A stretch of DNA of 59,309 nt from Sphingomonadales bacterium (GTDB lineage Bacteria > Pseudomonadota > Alphaproteobacteria > Sphingomonadales > Kordiimonadaceae), in the NCBI GenBank assembly GCA_011088215.1, contig JAALKD010000015.1, positions 1-59,309 on the forward strand, in the 5' to 3' direction. Positions 53,349 through 59,309 of this stretch are shown here, in pieces. The position numbers and the translations under genes were made by a program. The notes below the pieces were generated by a model, which worked only from the letters and a program-made list of their open reading frames with translations, was not told the origin of the DNA and ran no database searches. The stretch's first letter is position 1; each line of letters starts with the position of its first letter.

Positions 53349-55436
53349 ATGACAACTGTTCAGACACCTGACTGGGCTAATATTAATCCGGTTAAAATCG
53401 TCGGGCTGCCGCAACTTGATCGAGACAACAATGCCTCCTTACCCACAGACATCGGCCCCTTAACAGTCTCATTTTATGACGATACTGTTCGACTTCGAAT
53501 TGGGGAAATCCGCCCAGACGATCAATATGAAATACTCACATCAATTCCAGAACCATTGACGCCCGGTATTTCCCATGATGATACTTGTTCTACAATAACA
53601 TCAGGTCCGCTCAGGCTTGTCATTGAACATAGCCCATTTTCTTTTGAGCTTTATAAAGACGAGCGGCGGCTTCAAAGGTCTTCTGCTGATGGCCATTTCG
53701 AACGACGTTTTCGCCTGCCGCCATTGGCAAAGGTAGCTGAAGGCTGGATGATCAACCTGAATCTTGAAAGTAGTGAACCTGTATATGGACTGGGCGAAAA
53801 GTGGGGTAAACTGGACAAAAGAGGCCAATTTATTCGTTCCTACAACCGCGATGCTTTGGGTGTAAACGAAGAGATATCCTACAAAAATACACCGTTTGCA
53901 TGGAGTCCTGATGGGTGGGGTGTTTTAGTTCACACGCCAGCGCCAGTTACCCACAGTGTGGGGCATGCCCCTTGGTCACAACGCTCCTACACAATACTGG
54001 TCGAAGACGATGGGTTTGATTTATTTCTTTTTGCCGGAGAAAGCGGCAAAGAGATCATTCATCAATACACGAGCTTGACAGGCTTTCCTCCTCGCCCGCC
54101 GTTGTGGAGCTTGGGCGTCATCCTTTCCAAAGCCTACTACCGCACGCCGGAAGAGCTGCTCTCGGCGGCCAAAGAGGTGCGCTCGCGCGGCATGCCATGC
54201 GATATTATCACCATTGATGGGCGGGCTTGGCAGGATACCGATACTCGGTTCCTATTCGAATGGTGCCCCAGCCGTTACACCGATCCAGCAAAAGTCATGA
54301 AGGAATTGAAGGCCCAAAACTTCAAGATATGCGTCTGGGAATATCCGCTAGTGTCAGTAAACAATGGACGGTTTCAGGAGCTGAGCGACAAAGGCTATTT
54401 CCTTAAAGACCGCCGCACAGGCAAGACATTCGAATATGAGTGGGACCCACAAGCTTTTGGCGACGTATTGAGCCCTTTGCCAAAGTCAGGAATTATTGAT
54501 TTCACCAATCCGGCCGCCTATGCATTTTGGAAAGAATGCCACAAAGAAATGTGTGACCTCGGCGTTGATATGATCAAGGCCGATTTCGGCGAACAAGTCG
54601 AATATGATGACATGATTGCTTTCAACGGCGAAACCGGGCACGCGCTGCACAATGTATATTCCCTTCTTTACAACCGCTGTGTCTATGAGGCTGCTGAAAA
54701 ATATGCGCCGAACGGACCGTTTCTATTCAGCAGGTCTGCCTGGACTGGCAGCCAACGATATCCAGCTCAGTGGGGCGGCGACCCCCAGGCAAACTGGGGC
54801 GGCATGGCCGGCAACATTCGCGGCGGCCTCTCCTGGGGTATGAGCGGCGCTTCATACTATGCAACAGATATTGGTGGATTTTATCAAGACGAACGAGATG
54901 CTGAGCTATATGTGCGCTGGTCTCAGGCGGGCGTATTTTCTGCGCATATGCGGCTACACGGCATCGGCCCTCGTGAACCTTGGTCTTACGGTCCTGACGT
55001 TGAACAAATCGTGTCCAAGGCTCTTGACCTTCGCTACAGGTTAATTCCGTATCTCTGGAAAACCATGCAGCAATCTCATGAAACCGGTCTGCCTGTTCAG
55101 CGCGCTATGGCACTCGCCTATCCAGATGAGCGTGCCTCATGGGCTTTTGAAGACCAATATATGTTCGGCGACGACATTCTGGTCGCCCCGTGCCTTCGCC
55201 CGGGCGGATTTGTCGAAGTTTATTTGCCCACAGGCATTTGGTACAATTTCCAGACCGGCGAGGAATTCTGTGGCGGCAGGAGCCATAAATTCACCCTTTC
55301 TCTGGAAGATATGGCAGTATTTGTTACAGCAGGTGCAAAAATTCCGCTCGGTCCTAAGATAAAGCATACCGAAGAATTGGAAGGCGAAATCAAGGTGGAA
55401 AGCTACTGGACCCCCATTAGGCTACAAGATGCTTAA
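53349..55436 (+). CDS. Glycoside hydrolase family 31 (alpha-xylosidase/alpha-glycosidase, YicI-like)
   Basis: This 695-residue protein has no signal peptide and is expected in the cytosol. GH31 features: VYGLGEKWGKLDKRGQ in the N-terminal domain, the nucleophile D412 in MIKADFGE, the acid/base D478 in AQWGGD, GGLSWGMSG and DIGGF. The alignment by eye is closest to E. coli YicI alpha-xylosidase (KxDFGE, WGGD, SRLHG-like MRLHG). The active-site strand where YicI has DCFWM reads D290-GRAWQDTDTR, so the sugar pocket differs. Substrate is therefore open: an alpha-xyloside, alpha-glucosyl glycerol, or a sulfoquinovoside. Its stop codon overlaps that of the convergent glpD. A GntR box lies upstream. 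Confidence 0.9.
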   Translation: MTTVQTPDWANINPVKIVGLPQLDRDNNASLPTDIGPLTVSFYDDTVRLRIGEIRPDDQYEILTSIPEPLTPGISHDDTCSTITSGPLRLVIEHSPFSFELYKDERRLQRSSADGHFERRFRLPPLAKVAEGWMINLNLESSEPVYGLGEKWGKLDKRGQFIRSYNRDALGVNEEISYKNTPFAWSPDGWGVLVHTPAPVTHSVGHAPWSQRSYTILVEDDGFDLFLFAGESGKEIIHQYTSLTGFPPRPPLWSLGVILSKAYYRTPEELLSAAKEVRSRGMPCDIITIDGRAWQDTDTRFLFEWCPSRYTDPAKVMKELKAQNFKICVWEYPLVSVNNGRFQELSDKGYFLKDRRTGKTFEYEWDPQAFGDVLSPLPKSGIIDFTNPAAYAFWKECHKEMCDLGVDMIKADFGEQVEYDDMIAFNGETGHALHNVYSLLYNRCVYEAAEKYAPNGPFLFSRSAWTGSQRYPAQWGGDPQANWGGMAGNIRGGLSWGMSGASYYATDIGGFYQDERDAELYVRWSQAGVFSAHMRLHGIGPREPWSYGPDVEQIVSKALDLRYRLIPYLWKTMQQSHETGLPVQRAMALAYPDERASWAFEDQYMFGDDILVAPCLRPGGFVEVYLPTGIWYNFQTGEEFCGGRSHKFTLSLEDMAVFVTAGAKIPLGPKIKHTEELEGEIKVESYWTPIRLQDA

Positions 55437-56932
55437 TTACCATTAAACCAGTTTGCGATTGCCTCTTTTTCTGTCGCCGACATTACCAGGCCAAGCTTAG
55501 TGCGCCGCCACAACACATCCTCTGCGGCTGAAGCCCATTCATGATCTTTGAAATAGCATAGCTCTTTTTCATACAAGCCTTGCCCAAAACGTTTACCCAA
55601 ATCGGCTTCATTGGCGCAGTTGGCAAGAATATCCGTCGCATGACTACCATGTGTCCTGGTATAGCGGGCAAGTAATTCTCGGCCCGCCCAGGGATATTCA
55701 TGCTGAAGCTCCGCGATGTAATCATCATGGCACAAGCCGCCAATATCGCCGCCAGGAAGAATAGCGTCGGCTGTCCAGGCAGGCCCACACTGCGGCAAAT
55801 GGCGTGACAGATCGTGCAAGGCTTGCTCGGCTAGTTTCCTGTATGTCGTAATTTTACCGCCAAAAACCGAAAGTAGAGGCGCGCGGCCGTCCCAGTCATT
55901 CAAATCAAGAATGTAATCACGCGTAACCTGCGATGCGTCTTCCTCGCCGTCATCTACAAGTGGTCTGACCCCTGAATATTGCCAAACGGCGTGTTCAGGC
56001 GACACAGACTTCCTCAAGTAACCACTAATTGCAGAACACAAATAGTCCACCTCAGACGCTGAAATTTTTACATCATCCGGATTGCCTTGAAACGCCATAT
56101 CAGTAGTGCCGACAAGAGTGAAGTTCAACTCGTACGGTATTGCAAAAATGATACGCCCGTCAGCTTCCTGAAATGTGTACGCATGGTCGCCATCATAGAG
56201 TTTCGGTAGAATGATGTGGCTGCCTTTCACCAGACGCAATTGGTTACGGCTCCCGCTGGGTTTCTCAAATTTGTTCGCTAATTCCGCTGCCAACGCACCA
56301 CTTGCGTTAACCAAAGTTTTTGCGTGAATAGTCCGCCCCCTACCCGCGTTGTCCTCCAATAGAACACTCCATTTTCCGTCGCATCTCTTTGCTGACACGC
56401 ACCGCCACCCCTTAAGAATTTCTGCGCCTTTTCTTGCGGCGTCCATAATCGTCAATACAACAAGCCTGGCATCATCAACCCAACAATCAGAATATTCGAA
56501 ACCTATATGGAATTGCGCCTTTAACGGCTTTCCCTTTGGACTCTTACGGAAATTAACTTGGTTCGTAGCGGGCAGAATTTTTCGTCCACCCATATGGTCA
56601 TAAAAAAACAAACCTGCCCTTATCAACAAGGCTGGTCTTAGTGCTCGGTGATACGGCAACACAAACCTAAGAGGCCTAATGATGTGCGGCGCAGACTTCA
56701 GTAGTATTTCGCGCTCCACAAGAGCCTTACGAACCAGCCCAAATTCATAATGCTCAAGATAGCGTAGGCCACCGTGGATCAATTTTGTACTTGCAGACGA
56801 AGTGGCAGATGCAAAATCTGTCTTCTCGCACAAAGTAACATCCAGGCCACGGCCCGCTGCATCGCGCGCAATACCTGCCCCATTAATGCCGCCACCAATT
56901 ACAATCATGTCCTTAGTGTCAAAATCGTCCAT
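55433..56932 (-). CDS. glpD: Aerobic (FAD) glycerol-3-phosphate dehydrogenase
   Basis: This 499-residue protein begins with the FAD-binding stretch VIGGGINGAGIARDAAGRG and continues with SSASTKLIHGGLRYLEHYEF, LVNASGALA, VGTTDMAF and FGGKITTYRKLAEQAL, all typical of GlpD. It oxidises glycerol-3-phosphate to dihydroxyacetone phosphate at the inner membrane and passes electrons to quinone. No glycerol kinase or GlpF is nearby. A GntR box lies about 50 bases upstream of its start, so it seems to belong to the sugar regulon. That suggests a substrate which releases glycerol or glycerol phosphate, such as a glycosyl glycerol. Confidence 0.93.
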   Translation of the reverse strand: MDDFDTKDMIVIGGGINGAGIARDAAGRGLDVTLCEKTDFASATSSASTKLIHGGLRYLEHYEFGLVRKALVEREILLKSAPHIIRPLRFVLPYHRALRPALLIRAGLFFYDHMGGRKILPATNQVNFRKSPKGKPLKAQFHIGFEYSDCWVDDARLVVLTIMDAARKGAEILKGWRCVSAKRCDGKWSVLLEDNAGRGRTIHAKTLVNASGALAAELANKFEKPSGSRNQLRLVKGSHIILPKLYDGDHAYTFQEADGRIIFAIPYELNFTLVGTTDMAFQGNPDDVKISASEVDYLCSAISGYLRKSVSPEHAVWQYSGVRPLVDDGEEDASQVTRDYILDLNDWDGRAPLLSVFGGKITTYRKLAEQALHDLSRHLPQCGPAWTADAILPGGDIGGLCHDDYIAELQHEYPWAGRELLARYTRTHGSHATDILANCANEADLGKRFGQGLYEKELCYFKDHEWASAAEDVLWRRTKLGLVMSATEKEAIANWFNGN

Positions 56933-56978
56933 TTTATGTTCCCGTGCACTACAACTAATATTGCTATCATGTCTTATA

Positions 56979-56990
56979 TCTTATATAAGA
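56979..56990. promoter_or_regulatory. GntR-box candidate 3 (TCTTATATAAGA)
   Basis: A perfect palindrome between the divergent glpD (46 bases away) and aldo-keto reductase genes, preceded by ATGTCTTATA, which may be a second half-site. Identical to the boxes at 52140 and 53247. Confidence 0.75.
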
Positions 56991-57094
56991 ATATTAAATG
57001 AAATAAATTGTTAAAAAAATGTTCGTACGTAGGTGGAAGTTCAGCAATGTAAGCTATGACAGCATGGATTTTCGATTTCACTGGAGACAGTATA

Positions 57095-58048
57095 ATGAAA
57101 CAAATGGCGAAAATTGGCTTTGGCATGTGGAAAATTGCCCCGGGCGACTGTGAACGGATTATCATCGACGCCATCAAGGCTGGCTATCGTCATTTCGATT
57201 GCGCAGCTGATTACGGCAACGAGAAGGCTGTTGGTAATGGCCTTAAGTCCGCAATCGATCTGGGGCTGGTAACAAGAGAAGACCTGTGGATCACGTCAAA
57301 ACTCTGGAATACCTACCATCACCCGGACCATGTGGAAATGGCGTGCAGAAAATCCCTCACGGATCTGGGACTCGACTATCTGGACCTGTATCTTGTGCAC
57401 TTTCCGATCGCACTTGAATTTGTTCCGTTCGAAGAGCGTTACCCCGCCGAATGGGTATATGATCCCAAAGCCGAAAGCCCAGAAATGCGACGCGCATTTG
57501 TTCCGCTTCAAGAAACATGGATGGCGATGGAAACACTTGTCGAAAAAGGCGTCGCGCAACAGATTGGTGTTTGCAACTACAGTAGCGGGCTTTTGCATGA
57601 CCTGATGAGCTATGCGAACATCAAACCCGCGGTGTTGCAAATAGAATCTCACCCATACCTTACTCAGGAAAAACTAATTCGATTAGCCGAACAATACGGT
57701 ATCGCGGTTACTGCCTTTTCACCACTGGGGGCATTGTCCTACTTCGAGATCGACATGGCAAAGCCTGACGATAGCATCCTGACAGAAAAAACCGTTCAAG
57801 ATATCGCAGCGGCTCGCAACAGAACACCCGCTCAGATTATCCTTCGCTGGGGTATTCAGCGCGGCACAGCGATTATCCCCAAAAGCAGCAACCCCGGGCG
57901 CATGCGCGAAAATCTGGACATCACCAACTTTTCGCTTTCCAGCGATGAGATGGCGGCTGTTTCAGGCCTGAATGCCAATCATCGCTTCAATGATCCGGGC
58001 GAGTTTTGTGAGCAAGCATTCGGCCTCTTTAATCCAATCTATGACTAA
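57095..58048 (+). CDS. Aldo-keto reductase, xylose-reductase-like (AKR2 type)
   Basis: The protein has 317 residues from the ATG at 57095, preceded by GGAG; an upstream ATG at 57056 is less likely. The catalytic tetrad is complete: D35, Y40, K69 and H102. The NAD(P)-binding segment IPKSSNPGRMREN is present. The stretch VHFPIALEFVPFEERYP and the end HRFNDPGEF strongly resemble fungal xylose reductases (AKR2B), whose tetrad has the same spacing. It should reduce an aldose or sugar aldehyde with NAD(P)H. Together with GH31 it could act on the released sugar. The dioxygenase gene follows 50 bases downstream in the same direction. Confidence 0.9.
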   Translation: MKQMAKIGFGMWKIAPGDCERIIIDAIKAGYRHFDCAADYGNEKAVGNGLKSAIDLGLVTREDLWITSKLWNTYHHPDHVEMACRKSLTDLGLDYLDLYLVHFPIALEFVPFEERYPAEWVYDPKAESPEMRRAFVPLQETWMAMETLVEKGVAQQIGVCNYSSGLLHDLMSYANIKPAVLQIESHPYLTQEKLIRLAEQYGIAVTAFSPLGALSYFEIDMAKPDDSILTEKTVQDIAAARNRTPAQIILRWGIQRGTAIIPKSSNPGRMRENLDITNFSLSSDEMAAVSGLNANHRFNDPGEFCEQAFGLFNPIYD

Positions 58049-58098
58049 CAGCCAAACAACGGTATCCAGAATTTGGGTCCCAAGCACAGGAGTATAAC

Positions 58099-59076
58099 AT
58101 GAGCACCATTGAAGTCACCGGCCTCTCATTTGAAGAAAACCCAGTTGGCATATTCCCCTTGGTTGTTACAAACACATCACCTTCGGCGACCCTGGCTGAC
58201 GCCAGCGCCTGGATCAAAGATAATCTCAATGCAATCAAAGATCGCTTAAGCACCAGTGGTGCCATTCTGTTCAGAGATTTCCCCATCAAAACCGATCAGG
58301 ACTTTGATACTGTGATCACAGGCTTTGACTATCAAACTTTCACTTATGAAGAATCGCTATCGAACGCCGTGCGTGTCAACAGAACTCCCAAGGTTTTTAC
58401 TGCCAACGAAGCCCCGCCAAGCGAAGGCATTTTTCTCCATAACGAAATGGCTCAAACGCCAATCTACCCGACCCGGTTGTTTTTCTTTTGCGAACAAGCG
58501 GCTGAAACTCAGGGCGAAACATCTTTGTGCCCTTGCGACCAGCTTTACATGAAGCTGAAAGAGATTGACCCTAACTTCATCGAAGCCTGTGAAGAAAAAG
58601 GCGTTAAATATACCAACATTATGCCAAACGGCGACAACCCAGAATCTGGCCAGGGGCGAGGCTGGCAAACAACACTCGGCGCTAAAACAAAACAGGCCGC
58701 TGAACAGCGATTAAAAGAATTAGGCTATAGCTGGAACTGGCTTCCTGATGGATCACTGGGTGCAACCAGCGCCATTCTGCCAGCCATCAAACACCTTGAA
58801 AGAGGCACCAGTGTTTTTTTCAACCAGCTTATTGCTGCCTATCAGGGCTGGGGTGATGTGAGCCACCTGGGCGCCAAAATCATATGTTTTGGCGACGGCA
58901 GCGACATTACAGATGAACAAATGCGACGTGTGATCAAGGCTGCTGACGACCTGGTTTTCGATGTGCCCTGGCAAAATGGTGATGTTGCCCTTGTTGACAA
59001 CTTCATGGCAATGCATGGGCGCAGACCTTTCACAGGCACTCGGAAAGTTCTAGCATCTTTCGCCACTGAAAACTAA
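58099..59076 (+). CDS. TauD/TfdA-family Fe(II)/2-oxoglutarate dioxygenase
   Basis: This 325-residue protein belongs to the TauD/TfdA group. The iron ligands are H114-x-E116 in FLHNEMAQ and the distal H306 in MAMHGRRPF, with R315 placed to bind 2-oxoglutarate. HxE in place of HxD, followed by YPTRLFFFCEQAAETQGETSL, points to the SyrP/clavaminate-synthase-like branch rather than to TauD itself. The ATG at 58099 follows AGGAG. Such enzymes hydroxylate amino acids or small acids, or release sulfite from sulfonates. In this cluster it could oxidise the sugar or a sulfonate group, but this is inference. It is co-directional with the reductase gene. Confidence 0.88.
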   Translation: MSTIEVTGLSFEENPVGIFPLVVTNTSPSATLADASAWIKDNLNAIKDRLSTSGAILFRDFPIKTDQDFDTVITGFDYQTFTYEESLSNAVRVNRTPKVFTANEAPPSEGIFLHNEMAQTPIYPTRLFFFCEQAAETQGETSLCPCDQLYMKLKEIDPNFIEACEEKGVKYTNIMPNGDNPESGQGRGWQTTLGAKTKQAAEQRLKELGYSWNWLPDGSLGATSAILPAIKHLERGTSVFFNQLIAAYQGWGDVSHLGAKIICFGDGSDITDEQMRRVIKAADDLVFDVPWQNGDVALVDNFMAMHGRRPFTGTRKVLASFATEN

Positions 59077-59309
59077 ACGTCGAAGCTGCATTCTGGGAGG
59101 CCTTCCACTCAAGAGGCATATACGAAAAGACTCACTTATAGTTTCGCCTAAACCTTTCATATTCTGCAGATACAGAAGGCACAACATGAAGCCCCAACTG
59201 AGCTTTTTTTGCCCTCGTCTTGATCGAACTCGTTTTCGCTTACGCCTCCTCGTGTTGCCCTTCCTCACTCCGTTCGTCGGTCCGAACAGTAGGTTTCAAT
59301 ACAACTACG
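59077..59309. other. Right contig end, no gene recognised
   Basis: The last 233 bases contain no supported gene, repeat or terminator. A short minus-strand frame (59050-59268) is rich in Arg and Lys and overlaps the dioxygenase end; it looks like a shadow. No adapter sequence was recognised at this end. Confidence 0.5.

Noticed and set aside
59050..59268. Minus-strand frame of 72 codons at the right end
   Set aside because: It is rich in Arg and Lys, overlaps the dioxygenase end and has no supporting context; probably a shadow.
1..59309. CRISPR arrays, tRNA, rRNA, prophage or defence genes
   Set aside because: No regularly spaced repeats, cloverleaf-like sequences, rRNA motifs, phage structural genes or recognised defence families were found on reading the window.

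Overview
The window looks like one contig from a Gram-negative, probably marine or aquatic alphaproteobacterium; the Kordiimonas/Emcibacter type is a guess. The evidence is three TonB-dependent receptors, a FecI-FecR signalling set, a TRAP transporter, a RamB/ScfR-like regulator next to the glyoxylate shunt, RTX proteins and a DgcN/DgcA pair. No rRNA, tRNA, CRISPR array or intact transposase was found. Bases 1-16 match the end of an Illumina adapter, so the left edge is a contig end with residual adapter.

Region 1 (about 1-22.4 kb) looks like an island for degrading D-amino-acid peptides, probably peptidoglycan stem peptides. Leftward from 13845 run a TonB receptor, an N-acyl-D-amino-acid deacylase, DgcA (N-acetyl-D-Glu racemase type), two paralogous serine hydrolases with four C-terminal membrane helices, a Tat-exported M19 dipeptidase, another serine hydrolase and a tricorn-like protease cut by the contig end. 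Rightward run an FCD-type GntR regulator, a second N-acyl-D-amino-acid deacylase, a YkvI-like permease, DgcN, an alpha/beta hydrolase and a serine hydrolase fused to a VanX-type D-Ala-D-Ala dipeptidase. Inferred flow: uptake through the outer membrane, periplasmic hydrolysis, inner-membrane import, then D-Glu to L-Glu through acetylation and racemisation.

Region 2 (22.7-28.3 kb) has a TolB-like beta-propeller protein, a GMC oxidoreductase and two head-to-head BCCT-family transporters. Between 9.8 and 26.8 kb three genes carry a frameshift (deacylase, TonB receptor, GMC oxidoreductase) and three transporters lack ATG/GTG/TTG starts but have ATC or ATT at the right place. This is either incipient decay, consensus error, or real non-canonical initiation.

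Region 3 (28.4-34 kb) is the glyoxylate shunt: glcB, aceA and a divergent RamB/ScfR-like regulator, with a palindromic operator candidate between aceA and the regulator.

Region 4 (34-46.1 kb) is a secretion and surface-signalling module: a large RTX extracellular nuclease, FecI, FecR, an STN-type TonB receptor, an RTX M10 metalloprotease and a DUF6438 lipoprotein. It is bracketed by two direct 61-bp repeats.

Region 5 (46.5-59.1 kb) is a carbohydrate regulon: TRAP transporter DctPMQ, TonB receptor, GntR/UTRA regulator, GH31 alpha-glycosidase, aerobic glycerol-3-phosphate dehydrogenase, xylose-reductase-like aldo-keto reductase and a TauD-type dioxygenase. The same perfect 12-bp palindrome occurs in three of its intergenic regions. 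The gene set suggests use of an alpha-glycosyl-glycerol, possibly a sulfoquinovosyl glycerol, but the substrate is unproven.
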